Of a DNA stretch of 64,000 nt, positions 11,789 through 25,318 are shown one piece after another (position 1 is the first letter of the stretch; every line of letters begins with the position of its first letter). The DNA lies in contig NC_081544.1 of the NCBI RefSeq assembly GCF_901000735.1, positions 31,490,095 to 31,554,094 on the forward strand, written 5' to 3'. The notes below the pieces were generated by a model. The model ran no database searches and was not told the DNA's origin. It saw nothing but the letters and a program-made list of their open reading frames with translations. Made by a program: the position numbers and the translations under genes. This DNA comes from Corylus avellana. Taxonomy: Eukaryota > Streptophyta > Magnoliopsida > Fagales > Betulaceae.

Positions 11789-14700
11789 TCACGAAGTTGC
11801 GCAATTGCTGAAGGAATCAGTAAGAACGTCCTCATTCAGGTTATGACCTGCAATACAAAACAAATAGACAAAAAGACTAAAATGGGAGCTATAATTACTT
11901 TTCAGAACTTCACTTGAAAATAACGTGGCTTAGAGCATACCTATGAAAACTATCTTGTTCATCTGACTTTCCTCACCTTTCCATTTGCGAGATGGAACAA
12001 TCTCATATATCTCCCTCACGGCCTGCCAGGAACATAAGGTCTTTTAATGACAACATACAACAAATTAACTTCTCCAAAAACAAAATAACTCCATCAGTAA
12101 ATTCAAAACTAAAAAGAAAGCAGAAGAAACTGACAGACTTGGAGATGTAAAGAATATGATGACAAAGAAGTCAATATTATAGAAAGGCCAAACCCAAAAA
12201 AAAAAAAAGTTTTGATCAAAATATTGCAAGTACTTGATCAATTGAAAATGTTTTCTAGAAGTCGCTCAAAAAACAACAAAGAAATTCAATTATTAGAATA
12301 ATTATCGCAAGACTGGCAATTATGTAGGAGAAAACAGAAGTTTAACTTTTAGAGCTAGACCACCAAAGATGTTGTAGGTCTTAAGCAGCACAAGTTAACT
12401 TCCAATTGAAAGAATGCTTGAAGACATTTGATATCAAACAATACCTGTAAAGTATGTAGTTGATCAGAATTTTGAATGCTTAGTACTCCTTTGCAGCGAT
12501 ACACTTCCATACCATATTTCTTATCCCAAAGAATCTCCTCAAGCCATAAACGAACCTACAAACAATGAACGATCAGGCATGATGTCATGTGCAAATAGCT
12601 TCTAAGACAACGGGGGCTGATTCAATATGATATAAAATAAGTACAGGTGGCAGGCACCCTCAGTACAAAAATATAGTAACGAAGTTGTATAATCTGACAT
12701 GGATGTGATTCTCTGAGCTATCTAAGCTTCCACTACCTTGGTCAAGAATAAATACAAGTTTATCAAAAAAAAAAAAAAATTATGATGGAGACCAAGACTA
12801 AGGATGAACTATTATTTGTGATATTTTCTGCAAATCCTAAAAGTGCAAGGATTGGGGCTTCAAAGGAAATGTTGGAGATAGTGGCTCATATTTATAATGA
12901 GTGTTACACTATTTCCTATGTCCAAAGGAACTTAGGAGCCCCATGTACTATTGGACTAGGGTTTTAACTGGTGACAGTATATATATGTTGTAACCCTACT
13001 TTGTTTTGATATATATTGAAATGCCGCTTGCTTCTGTGGACATAGGCACAACGCTGAACATCGTAAATTTGTGTGTACCGTTCTCTCTTGCTTTCTCTTT
13101 ACTTTTCACTGTTTTGAATAGTTTCTACAGGAAATTAATATATTTGTGCATTTAACCAACCAAAATCTAGTCACATGTTCTTACAAAAATATAAGAGTGT
13201 AAACATTTTCAATTTCAACTGTAGTGTGATGGTGGTTCTGTTCAAACTCAACAAATTTGTATCCCAAATATAGTGTGGCCACTGACACAAGTCTTCTTTC
13301 ACCTATCCAACTCATCTAGAACCACCCCTTTTAGTTAGGAAAGAACCAAAACATAAGATTATGAAATTTTAAAATCGGTTAGTGTGGATACATCTTTAAA
13401 TTGGTTCTCTACCTAAAGCAGCCCTAGTTCAGAAAGACAACAAGTCAAACAAAATACATAGTCAGTGCCTACTAATCAATTTTCCGTTGGAAGATACAAA
13501 ATCCAACTAGTTGGGAAGAAATACTTGTAAACTGTTGTCCAAAGCTGTAAATAAAGTGCCAACAACTTCAACAATAAACATCATGTCAATTTTCCAGAAC
13601 ATGATTGATATGACAGGTGTTTCAGAAAACTACCTTATCAAGATCAACCTGTCGTGGCTCACTAATGCACAAGGTTCTCACACCACTATCATGAAGATCC
13701 CCAGTAGATAGAGAACGGCTTTCTTCCAACAATGCTTCTAAATGAGTGGCGTGCTGAAAATGGGAAAAATCAGTAATGTTAGTTCAATAAAGTCAGTATG
13801 AACTAGGAAGATAAACCAGCAGATGAAAAACAAAGTTATGTATAACTAACTGTAGCATCATAGGCCCGACAGTTCAATAACTTAGGCAAGTCAACTTGAC
13901 ACCGAACAGAGCGGATGATGCTGGCAAGGGAGTTAATGTTATGAATCTCCTTCACCAGTTCCTCCAGAACACCTTCACAGCCCTCAGCAGAAACCAAATC
14001 AACCTTGTTGAGAATTACAACATCCTACACAAAAAAAATGAACTTCTAAGTCTCTTAAGTGCTCATATCACACTATATCCATCATATTCAAATGAAAAGA
14101 AAACAAAGAAAGAGAAGAAGAAAAAGAGCAAGCATTGGTTGTACTAATTATATAACATAAATCACAGCTGCAAGGGTTGGTTTTTCTAAAACCAATAAGA
14201 AAAAGTCCTTTTTGTAGCCAAAATCAGCCATGACAGTGCAACAACAAGATCATTACCGCAAATGCTATTTGAAGAAAGGCTTCAGGAAATGAAGACAACA
14301 CTTTTCGCTCATTGAGCTGAAAACGAAGGTTTTTGGCATCAACAACCTATTAAAAAAAACATACCATTCAAAGTAAGATATTTAGTAACAAAGGTAGCTA
14401 GTAATTGAACAAGATTATAAAAACTCAAGAGAAAGAAATGCAAATTTGTGATTAAAAAAAAAGGTTATCAATCAGTGATAAATCAAAAGGTACTCAAAAT
14501 ACATAGCAATAAACCATACAATCCCGCATTCAAATGCCAAAACTTAGTGGAAGAGGAAACCCCTATATATAAATAGCATACAGACTATGGTACACAAACT
14601 CATAAGCTTTATCTTATCTCGTTCTCCATCTCACATCTAGTTTTGTAACATCAAATTCTGTTACATAATGATACGAGTGATCTATTAGCAAGAATAAGTA

Positions 14701-15466
14701 CACAAATTAGACAAAACAACGATGGCCAAATGTCTAATTATACAGTAAAATCATAAAATGAATAGATATATCATGGAATAAAACTTACGGTGATAATCGA
14801 ATCGAGCCTGACCGCTGATTCCAGCTGATCATCCAACCAAAGAACAGATGCAAGTGGAGCTGGGTTCGCCAACCCCGTGGTCTCCAGTAAAATGTGATCA
14901 AGTCTACACTTAAAATAAAAGAAGAATTTACAGATTATATAATCGAAATGTGCTATAAGATTTTTGAATTTGTGAAACATAATGAGTATAATCGTACTTT
15001 TCCTTCCTCTGTACAAGTTGCTCAAGCGCTTGGACTAAACTGTGCTTGACATTGCAACAGATACAACCATTTGCTAGTTCAACCCATTCTTCAACCAGCG
15101 CGCCGCCATCTCCTTCATTGATCATCGCTCTTTCTACTCCAATTTCCTCACCGAACTCATTCAAGATCACCGCTATCCTTTTCCCGTGTTGCGAATTCAG
15201 TATGTGATTCACCAGCTGAGTGCAAAACCATTCATCACAGTCACAATGAATAAATCACAAAAGTTTTTAGAAATGCAAAAATCTAAGAAGCTCAAGAGCT
15301 TTACAGTGGATTTTCCAGCTCCGAGATAGCCTGTGATGACGGTGACCCCGACGCAAATGTCTTCGTTTTCCGGTCGCCTTGAATTGGATTGTTCGTGAGG
15401 GTAGGGTTCCAAGCTTTCTTCAATTTGAACTGCGAGAGGCGCCTCTTCTTCGTCGTCGTTTTCCAT
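11789..15466 (-). CDS. CobW/CBWD-type zinc-chaperone GTPase (ZNG1-like), copy A
   Basis: Nine exons, all with GT-AG borders and consistent phase: 15305-15466, 14998-15215, 14789-14903, 14257-14346, 13851-14024, 13634-13753, 12445-12555, 11941-12022 and 11789-11847. They give about 376 residues, normal for this family. An in-frame ATG four codons upstream (15478) is an alternative start. Visible motifs are Walker A GYLGAGKST (residues about 46-54), the metal-binding GCICC (104-108), ETTGLANPAP, and the guanine-specificity motif NKVD (about 201-204). CobW C-terminal domain residues follow. Relatives are G3E-family GTPases; CBWD/ZNG1 proteins hand zinc to client metalloenzymes. The reaction and partner are inferred from family. 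Copy B is nearly identical; one visible change is A to T near the C-terminus. Confidence 0.93.
12780..13140 (+). mobile_element. Possible retrotransposon LTR remnant in CobW-gene intron 6 (copy A)
   Basis: The 1.08-kb intron between 12555 and 13634 contains a short open stretch beginning ATGATGGAGACC after an A-run. Further on, TGTGGACATAGGCACAACG and a GTAAATTTGTGTG tail resemble the 3' part of plant Ty1-copia LTRs. No complete LTR, target-site duplication or polyprotein is visible, so this is a degraded fragment at best. The copy B counterpart is at about 28283-28643. Confidence 0.3.
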
Positions 15467-15713
15467 TTTCTGTCGCATTGCTCTATCTGTGAAGCCTTTG
15501 TTTGTATTTTTTATACGCAAGTACTCGACTCGGAAGAAAAATAGAAAGAAAAATGGGAACGGTTTACGCTTTCAATGGTTGAGCCTAAAAATGTCAGCCC
15601 ATACTCAGCCTTATAGAAGCCCAATGGGCCTAGACGGCCTGCCCAACTTGAAATGAAAGTCAAATTGCAGTAATGCAAGTGACTTGCAAGTTGCAACTAC
15701 AATGGATAAAGAT

Positions 15714-15813
15714 NNNNNNNNNNNNNNNNNNNNNNNNNNNNNNNNNNNNNNNNNNNNNNNNNNNNNNNNNNNNNNNNNNNNNNNNNNNNNNNNNNNNNNN
15801 NNNNNNNNNNNNN
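15714..15813. other. Assembly gap of exactly 100 N
   Basis: One hundred consecutive N, the conventional placeholder for a scaffold gap of unknown size. The sequence left of it recurs ending at 31216, and the sequence right of it recurs starting at 852. The true missing sequence may therefore be zero or negative (overlap). Confidence 0.99.
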
Positions 15814-15933
15814 TTTTCTTGACTTTGCATCATATTTGTGATAGGGTGACCCCAACCGGATCAATACAACCCAAAGAAAGCTTCTATTATCACTTGAGAA
15901 AAATATCCAAAGGAACTGAAATTAACAACTTAC

Positions 15934-18900
15934 CAATCATGCAGAGCACCAGCGAAGCCTTGATCAAGTATAAGAGGAAGTGTATTAGGAGCTCTGACAG
16001 GCACAACATTCATTACCCATACTGATTTTTTCTCCTCCAAAAATGCAGCATTTAAAGACCCATAATGAGCACTCATGTCCATCACATTTCGTATCATGTT
16101 ATATGGTGGTAATGGGTCCTCATCACCAGGCCTCTTTGGGTGGTCAGAGAAAATTAAGGGTGTAAGCAAAGACCAATAGTTTTTCAGAGCAGATCGCCAA
16201 AACTGCAAGTCGTCAAAGAAATCTTCAGGCAGAACCCCTGCAAAGATACAAGCAGATCAACAAACTGGCACAGCATTATGACATGCATTAGGAATTGAAT
16301 AAAAAGGTAACAGCAGATGTAATGAACATTGAGGCTAAAGATAAATAATCCCATGGTTAGACAACTAGAACAACAAAAAGTAGTAATAAGAAGGATTATT
16401 AAGCCATAATAAAACAAGACTTTCCATGAACTTCAAGCTCAGCTGAGCTCAACTGGGAACCAGAGGATCTGTTCTGGATTGGATTCCAGCGTTTGCTAGA
16501 GGTCCCACTTACACACGATACAAGGGGCTGATAATATGATTGAGCATCATGCCCTTCTTTACACAGTGGTATAGTACCCTGCTTGCTGCAAAGAAGAATA
16601 AATGAAAGCATTAATGCCACAAGTTAAAGAGAAAAATATGGCAGCTCCACAAATACAACTAATTCAATGGAGCAACGAAATACCAAAGCTAAAACACTTC
16701 TTAACTAAGTACAAAACCTTCTCCCAAAAAATAAAACAAAACAAAGCATTATTCATGGAAAAATGTGCACCATTTTTATATCCTTACCGAGATGCATAGC
16801 AATCAGTATCCACAGTTTTCTGCCAGACAAAAGTTTCATCTTGCTGAGCTAGAAGACTCCAACAGATTTCCTGGGTCAATCCTTCCAATGGTGTTAACAT
16901 GTTTCTCTTCTTCATACTCACTGAACTCCCTTGTAGCTTGCTTGTGGGTGAGGTTAACACAAAGTAACCTCCAGGCTTGAGTAACCGGTCAACTTCTATA
17001 AGGAACATCCCATCTGTTTAATAAAGTCATTATTAGGCAGCAAAAACATGCTATTTTACAGAAGTAAACGATACTCAACCCCATAGCCGACCAGATTCAT
17101 AAAAAAAAAGGGAATATATCAATCATTAAAAACTTCAGAATAGCATCCATGGGTTCAAACCTTTTATTACTTAGCATGTCATTTTCAAATACATCTTGCT
17201 TCAATATTCAACCACTGCATTTAGGGGTAACCAAATCACTCCACAGGAGACAAAGTATAACCATCCATAGCTTCTAGAAGCCATTATTTTGGTCTCAAAA
17301 ACCTATACATGAACTAAACAGCTCTGTATGCATAATAAGAGCTTACAAAATTTTGAACCCTTGTTTAACAGCAGAGGAGATACCACTTGATCCCAAGACC
17401 ACTGACAATTTTAAACAATATAAAATATAAGATCACAAAAACCTGCTAGTCACCGAGCCAAAAAGGAGCTGATTCTAGATTCAAATGGTTTTAACAGAAA
17501 GGTCAGGGTGTACCTGTTGAAAATTCAAACTCTATCCCGTTATGCCAAACAATTTTCACCCTTACTGACATTATTCTAACAACCAAACAAGAATTCACAA
17601 GAAAAAAAAAAAGGCTCAATAAGTCTCTATCACAGCCTTTTGACAAACCAAAAGCCCAATTGCACAGAGCTCTGTAAATCAAAGGGATTTATTATACTGA
17701 TTCCACTAGTTACTAGGAACATGGAAAATCATCCCTTGTTCTCACCAATATACTGGTTTTGAAACTTCACCAGCTTCACCAAATTTTTTTCTTGGTTTAT
17801 TATATACTCGAACTTATCCAGCTTCCATCTTACTAATTCTTGATAAAGCAAAATGAGTTACCAGCTCACACTTGCTTATAACTCAAAAAAAAAATGTTAC
17901 CAAAGTATTACCAATTCACCATTGTCAGTCACTTGTTCCACTTTACTGCATTTCTATTTATTTTTTCTTATACAACTTCTTCTAATATATTATCTTCATT
18001 TGCACAATTTTACCAGAAATTCTTTCAATCACTCGACCAATACTAACATGATAGGAAAGTTCATACTTGTTATAACATAGAAGCTCTTCTGCTGAGGCTC
18101 TAAATTCATAGTTGTTATAATGTAGAAGGGCTCAATACTAAGGCTTTGAATTCATAATTGTCATATATGCATCTCCTACTTGTTATACACAATTTGTTTG
18201 AGACGCTTACTTCTAATAGAATACTTGTCATATATCCTAGCCTCTTATATGGAACACAAAATGCACAGCATCTCTATTTTCAGTTGAGCTCATGCACACT
18301 AAATTCAATGGCAGGCAAGTGCCTCTCTAAATGAGTCGATTAGTCTGTTGAAAAAAGGGAAAAAAAATTAAAAAAGTTGACCCTTCCATGCTTGGAGTAT
18401 ATTATTATCACTTTGGCCTTATATAGCAGTGACTGCCATCCAAAAAGGGAGCAACATTTACACCACTGCTTTCTACATTGTCAAAATATATTTTCCAAAA
18501 AGGGGCATTAAAGGAGAGGACAAAGTCAGCTGGACTGGAAACTTAACTCATAACTGATGGTGCTACATTCTTTATACTTTAGGTAAGAACCATGTATATC
18601 TATTAGTGTGTTAAAAAATGGAGAATAATGTTAGAGAAAACAAAAAGCAAGAAGGTATTAATCAACGAACAAAAATCCAAGCACCAACAAGTATTGCGAG
18701 AGCCAAAAGGAAGCACATCACGAATAAGTGGGATGAAATGATCTAATCTAAGTCTAAAAGTACCTTTTTTGTCCCAAACAATACCACACTGTGCACAATG
18801 AACCATGTCAAATGACAATGATGGATATGGAAGCTGTCTTGAAATGAAGTTCCCTATCATTGCCGGAAGACCTCTCTCAAGGGCCAACTGGACTTGGCTG

Positions 18901-20119
18901 CCAGTTGCCTCATAAGCCGCAATACAAACAGCCATTAACTTCAATGAGACTAAATGAGCTCCGAAGCTACCAAATCCACAACCAATATCTAGTACAGTAT
19001 GCACCTGTAATAGGCATAAATAAATTAAAATATGTAATGCAACTAATAATTCTACTGATTTTCATCAGAAAGAAAAAAGAGAGTAACCAAAAGAAATTGC
19101 AAACTATATGGTATTGTTGCCTAAGATATAAAGTTACCAAACATTAAGAGGGAAATATAGAATTGAATTCAACAAATTCCAGCATTTTAAAACCCAATGG
19201 TGGCCAAAGAGTAACAACTAGAAATTATATCTATGAGATGTAAACAAAACTTACTCCAGCTTGAAGAAATTCAGAATCACTTCCTAACCCTATCATCTCC
19301 GCAATTTGGCGAGAGTAGTCTTTAACACCATCAAAGATCAACCCATCCTCAGAGTGGAAAGCTATTTGATTCTCTTCCAGTAACATCAACCTATCAGGAA
19401 AAATGGTAAAAATATATATACTATCAGTTTACACAATCAAATCATTAATTGCTCAGAAGCCCAACAAGGAAATCACGTACAAACCCAACAATGAAAATCA
19501 TGTACACCAATTAATGTGCAAAATTAATGAGCTCTAAAGGCTCCCATCACTTATGCAGTTAGAGGTAATTCCACACAATGCAGCAGTTAGCTGTGATTAA
19601 GAAGTACCTTTTGGTCATGCTTCCAGACGAAAGAAATTGGTCTTTGGTTATCTTCACATTTCCACTCCATATCACATCCCTGCCAGTGGGCCACTTTAGG
19701 GGGGTCTTATAGTCCTTAGGAGGGCGAACCAAACACCGCTCCCGTTCTCTAGAAACTTCACAATGCCGATCAAACTCCTCCCCATCTTTAAACCCTACTA
19801 ACAAATTTGCTGAAACATTGTGACAAGGGACATAATTTTCTCGTTCTTTGCCACAAAGGCCAAGCTCTCTTTGCCGACTAGCTCCAACTGAGAGGGACTT
19901 TAGCTCCAAATAATCAACTGCTGTTTGCTCCTTTAACCTTCTGTAATTCAAATAAACGTCAGGCACTGGAGTGGGAGTTACAGAGTCAAAGGCATTTGAG
20001 GAAGACGACCCTAAAACTGCAATTAGTGCGAGCAAGCTAATGAGGCACAACAGTAACCAGCTGAGTGGCGGTCTAGGGCCAAAAATGACAGATAGTTTAT
20101 TGAACCAAGAGCTTCTCAT
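15934..20119 (-). CDS. QUL: QUASIMODO2-LIKE (PMT4/PMT5-type) methyltransferase, copy B, last exon(s) lost at gap
   Basis: Same gene as the one at the left end, here with an open first exon. Exons: 19608-20119, 19255-19390, 18764-19004, 16788-17013, 16425-16585 and 15934-16237. Phases agree throughout. Exon 1 reads past NLLVGFKDGEEFDRHCE and on to SGSMTKR, as expected for the family. The product carries an N-terminal membrane anchor, the SAM motif DIGCGFGSFG, the RLLKPGGYFV motif and the PPYNMIRNVMDM block. It stops at GALHDW, because the next exon (seen in the other copy at 1-114) would lie left of the contig start. The exon 5 to 6 junction again needs a GA donor (16425/16424). Role as for copy A: a Golgi pectin-related methyltransferase, inferred from family. 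Confidence 0.92.
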
Positions 20120-20301
20120 GTCCAAATCGTGCAACCTCCTTCAACAATCGAGTTAAGAATACCCACTCAATACCCAATTCCTTGAACCTAACATACAGAT
20201 AGTTTATTGAACCAAGAGCTTCTCATGTCCAAATCGTGCAACCTCCTTCAACAATCGAGTTAAGAACACCCACTCAATACCCAATTCCTTGAACCTAACA
20301 T
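20088..20301. repeat. 107-bp tandem direct repeat spanning the QUL start codon (copy B)
   Basis: Same head-to-tail duplication as at 5132-5345, including the upstream ORF from ATG at 20226 to a stop at 20188. Presence in both copies shows it predates their divergence and is not a local sequencing error. Confidence 0.9.
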
Positions 20302-22797
20302 ACAAGCTTCTGTGCGTGTTTGTTGACCTTGAATCCGGACAATTACTACATGCATTAGAACCACCACCCCTCGGACTCTCCGAAGAAAATGGGTATACTG
20401 TTTCCACTAGATTGAACCACCGGACTCACATAATTATCATATAGATTCACCATAAACAAAAGCAAATTACAGAATCCAGATCGCTAGCCCTCCAAGTTTC
20501 AATACCCGCTTATGGATCAACAATCCAAAAGGAAAAGGAACAATCCACAAGATTTAGAATTCCAAATAATGCGGAATTTAAAACGAGCTGTATAAACCAA
20601 CTGATCACGACAGGGCAATGCCAATTCTGGAAAACCAGTCCTCTTAATCTACCAGATCAATCTGCAGAGAAGACAAATAATGAGTCACCAACTGTACAGC
20701 CCCGTTCTCTAGAAAAAATAACGGAATTGGATTACATTTACTCATAAGATTCCAAATTATCTTCTCCGTTTTTTCCACGATTCTCAGCAAGCCAAAAAGC
20801 ATAAAACACACACACACACACACAAAGAAAGGGGCAAACCTTTTTCCCATTATTATAACAAAAACAAAACCCAGATCTCAAAAAGGAAAGAAAACGAACA
20901 CAGATCCAATCAAACCAACACCAAATCACCCCCTACCCAAAATTAAGTACAGTGAGCAATCGACATTGATTCCAAAAGTTGGGATTAGGGTTTTTGGGGA
21001 AGGGGGCGTACCAGTGCTGGGTCGCTGACGGTGGAAGACTGAGATTCAGAAACAAATGCAAAAACAGAGACGGAGAAAGGTATGATTGGAATTTGGATGA
21101 GTCCAAATATACCGGATTCTCTAGCTCTTGGGGCGTGTTTGCTTTGGTCAATTACTTTGATATAATATTTATTTAAATGTGATCCAGAAATCAGATCCAG
21201 GAGGCTCGCGGATTTAGACAAAAACTAACAGCTAGAGTATATATCATCATCGTCTTCTGCGCGCACAACACATTATAAATAAACTAAAAAAATTAAATTA
21301 GTGGGGAATAATTGTTATTTATGGCGTGGGGACTTCTTAAACCCACCTTGTTTTTATGTTTTCTGACGTGGCAATGCTGAACGTGGGAAGTGAGATGCCC
21401 CAATCATGGCCTTTGGAACTGGAAAAGGAGCAAGACGGACGGTGGAGATTTGGCCGTCGTAAAGTGAAGTTTAGGCCGTTAAAGTTGCTTTGCTAAATAA
21501 AGGAAGCATGATGATGCGTAATTAAAGTCCCTTGATTATGGGATTGATCATTAGAGACCACTTTTGTTAATGGTGCCAAAGGGAGGGTCAGGGTAGCACT
21601 GTAGCAGAGACCACCGCCATGAAATCAATCATTCACTTGTTGCCATCCGGCATGTCACATCACTCTTTGGTGCCCTTTTCTTTCTTTCTTTTTTTGTTTT
21701 TTTTTTTGGGTTGCTTTTCTTTTAAGAGAAAAAAGTGACTCACTGATGGCCTACGAATTTGCGATGACAAAGACGTTTTAAAATAAGTGTCAATATCTTA
21801 AATTATTTAATTTGAAAATGATAATCAAGTTTTGAGGATGTCTATTTGGTATAATAGTTTAGAATTTATAAACGATTTGGTCGGAATTTCTTAACCCAAC
21901 AAAATTATATATATATATATTATTGGGGTTGGTCAGTTTGGTAGCAGGTAGCTAGTCTAACTCTAGAAACATGTACTTGTGAAATAATGGAGTCCGTTTG
22001 TTTAGCGAAAAAGGGTGTATATTTTCTGAACCAAATGACTCCAGGGTGGCACGAATAGAAGATGAGCTGTGTCCATGATACTGAATTTTTCAAGGTATAT
22101 TTAAAGGAACTTTCATGGGATAAACCAATGAAAACAAGGCTTTGATGTCTGAAGTGAATTTTTTTTTTTTTTTTTTTGGATATGTTTGCACAAGAAAAAA
22201 AAAGGGAAAAAGAGAGGAGGAAATCCACCTCTCATTGAGGGCATCTTCAACTTTCTCTGCTGCAGTGACGAAAGCCTAGTCTACTTAATCATAACACTCA
22301 TCCCAATGCGCTAATAAAGTTGCTAAAACCACTCCCTAGCCAGTTAATTAAATGGCTACAGTCAGTTGGGCTGCATCTTTTTCTGCTTTCATTTTTCTAA
22401 CTACGGATTTGCCTTGAAAGGCCATTGTAAGAAAGAAAAAAAAAAGCATTCTCAAGAACTCCGGGGAAGAAAATCAGAAAGCATGATAGGGATAAGATTA
22501 GGGTGAGATAGGTTGAGTTGGAATTCATTAAGATTGGATTATTTAAAATTAAGATTAGCTGTTATCTAACTGTAATCCATTTAAAGACCCCTTTAGTAAA
22601 TTGTAGTATTTTCTAATTCTGAGTGGAGTTTTGTGGTCTTGACTGTTTTCTATTCCAAGTCGAATATTATTTCACCCAAACAGTCACCATCCTTTGATAT
22701 TTTAATTGCAATCACAATCCACCAAACCAACCACTTTCTGTAAGGACTCACTTCCAAGCAAGGTTATGATTGACATGATCAGGACCATCCATCCCAA

Positions 22798-22829
<32 letters not shown>

Positions 22830-22832
22830 AGG

Positions 22833-22867
<35 letters not shown>

Positions 22868-23166
22868 ACTTTTCCAAGTAGAATCGTGTAGAAATGAATC
22901 AAATGATAGCTTGGTGGTCCTATTACCAAACACCCTGATACAATTCAAAACATATGCAGCACAGTACAAATCTTATGAAATACAAAGCCCTTAATATATG
23001 TATGTTGGTAGAAAAAACCCCATGTCTCACATAACCTAGAATGGAAGTGCAAAATTTTTTGTGATTTGTCTTCTGTTTTCTTCATTGTTCCATTATAAAA
23101 ATCAGTTTAGTCCAAAGACGTCTCCCATAATAGATAACTCCTTAACATCATCGACATTGTACTCTT

Positions 23167-24075
23167 TCAAGCAGTTCCCAGTTCCCTGTTAAGGTAGTCC
23201 ACAAACATCCTCTTGGCACTGTCTGCATCAGATGGCGGTGGTCGCCCACTTAAACTCGTCTGTCCGGTCAATTTAATAAAAGTTCTCCGCAGCCTGCGTA
23301 GCTCCGGCAGCCCAACTGATCTTGAAATATTGAAAGTTGGGAATTCCTGGCCCAGAGAAACCCCATTTAGAGGCCCTCCAAGTGCCTGAGATTGTGCTTC
23401 CACAATGGCATTAATCACTTCCTGCGTTGCTCTATCCAACTCATATAGAGAATTTGCCTCTGAAAACCGTACACTTTGTGTTGCGATTGTTGGCTGTAAA
23501 ATTTTTACATCCTGCGTTTTTGAGTCCACCTTCTTCGTCAAATATGAAACAGCATCTAAAATAGCAGCACAAGATTTGTCTATTCCATCCTTATGTGGCC
23601 ATAACTCAAACAAAGGGGAATCCCATCGATTTCTTCTTTCCGGTTTCTCGAACCTTCTTACCAAATCTTCAAATATCACATCATCGTAAGCAGCTTCTCC
23701 CTTGTCCCTTCGTTCTTCGTTCCATTTTCTACAGTTGGTTTCTTCGATGTCACAATATAGCACACAGTATCTTATTCCAGCAGCACGAGCCAAACACCAC
23801 AACTCATACCTGTAACCCTTTATGCTATTTAAAGAATCTACTATTATGATATTATCTTTTGACACAGATCTATCAACTTCAGACCTAAGCACTCCTCTTA
23901 AATTCTTCTCTGCAGTCATGTTGGCATAGCTCTGATTGCGATCAAGATGAAGGGAAGTTTCATCAATAATCCTGACAGTTTGCTTTGATTCTGATTCTTT
24001 GAGAACTTCAGCTAGGAAGAGGGCAGCTGTGGACTTCCCACTGCATGGCTGCCCACAGATGACCACCAATGCCAT
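23167..24075 (-). CDS. DRL1: KTI12/DRL1 Elongator-associated protein, copy B
   Basis: Intact 302-residue single-exon reading frame, collinear with 8206-9114. P-loop GQPCSGKST is at residues 8-16. It differs from copy A by A to V (AEVLKE) and L to V (NAIVEA), conservative changes of the kind expected between alleles. The leader exon lies near 25319-25545 and is separated by a 5'-UTR intron of about 1.2 kb. Here a hAT-like element sits directly upstream of that leader. If the block is a false duplication, this is the second allele of the same gene and not a paralogue. Confidence 0.95.
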   Translation of the reverse strand: MALVVICGQPCSGKSTAALFLAEVLKESESKQTVRIIDETSLHLDRNQSYANMTAEKNLRGVLRSEVDRSVSKDNIIIVDSLNSIKGYRYELWCLARAAGIRYCVLYCDIEETNCRKWNEERRDKGEAAYDDVIFEDLVRRFEKPERRNRWDSPLFELWPHKDGIDKSCAAILDAVSYLTKKVDSKTQDVKILQPTIATQSVRFSEANSLYELDRATQEVINAIVEAQSQALGGPLNGVSLGQEFPTFNISRSVGLPELRRLRRTFIKLTGQTSLSGRPPPSDADSAKRMFVDYLNRELGTA

Positions 24076-25318
24076 TTGATGAAAAATTGAGATTTTATGC
24101 TTCTTCCAAAAGAAATATTTACTGCATGAAAATCAACCAACATACATCAGTAAAGATCTTTTGTCTCTCTTTAATTATCTAAAATATGAATTTCATCTAC
24201 TTTCTATTCCCAAATTGAGTGTCTTGGTTCAAAATAACATGTTGTTAAATGAAGAGTAAAAGTATACCACAAGTGTCCCTTGATTGGTTTCTCTAATTAG
24301 TGAGTGGTAATATGGGAAGATGAAAACACAAATTCTTTTAACATTTTGAAAGTGGACACTCATTTTAGGACGTCCAACAAAGAAAGCAAGACAGTCAACA
24401 TTGGACGGAGGACACATGAATAAGCGTCATGTATAGAGCCATAGATACACTTAGAGTTGTTAAAGGATAATTCTTAATCTTAACAGTTAAACCCCGATTT
24501 GCAGAATAAAGAAAAGTTTTAAGTAATTCTACAAAATACGTAGATAGCACAAACTGTAACAACTCCAGATCTATACGAACACCAAAAATATCTCCATCAG
24601 AGTTACAGATGGCATTTGGTACTTAAAAGGTTCACAATATAACTTAGTCACACAAAAAATCCTAACAAACACACACCATTATATTGCGGGCTTTTATCGT
24701 TACAATACTGCTTAGTGTTAATGTAAAGAGTTTGTTTAGTACTTAGAAAGGTATCAAGTGCGGCTTAAGTGAGTTTTTGTTACCTTTAGTCAACAAGACT
24801 CATTGAGGGTACAAATTATAATGATTTAGAAAGTATAAGATGTAAATTGTTGCAATTGAAACCTTGGAGTTTAACTTAAACTACGTCAAACTCTAGGAGT
24901 TATTATATAATTACCCCAAAAATATAAACAACTCTTATAAGCTGTGCATCATCAATTTTGAAAGAATATGGAAAAACTTTCTAAATTTTTAGTTCAAAAA
25001 TATTACATCAATACCACAGAGACAAAAATTGATGCGTTACATTCATGAATCAACAGAAGATACCTTCTAGCTAGGAACTGAAGGATATTTCACACACACA
25101 CACACAGAGTCCTTTATCGACTATCACCGTTAAATTTCAATTTATATCACAAGCATGAATAAGTATATACTTCTTCAACGAATTGGAGAAAACGAATGTA
25201 ACTTTCAATACGATGAACAGGATTCGTATAATCTGATTCAGAAAGAAGTTAAATTTACGCTAAAGCAAAAAGTAAACCCTAATCGCCCAAATATTGAGAT
25301 CTCTGTGATGGAAGTTAC

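Larger units (their letters stand above)
852..15713. repeat. First member of 15-kb duplicated block (suffix of left contig)
   Basis: From 852 to the last base before the N-gap this block is collinear and nearly identical with 15814-31216. It includes introns, intergenic DNA and microsatellites. Coordinate offset is 14962 at the left end and 15503 at the right end; the change is mainly due to one transposon insertion and small indels in the second member. Confidence 0.97.
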
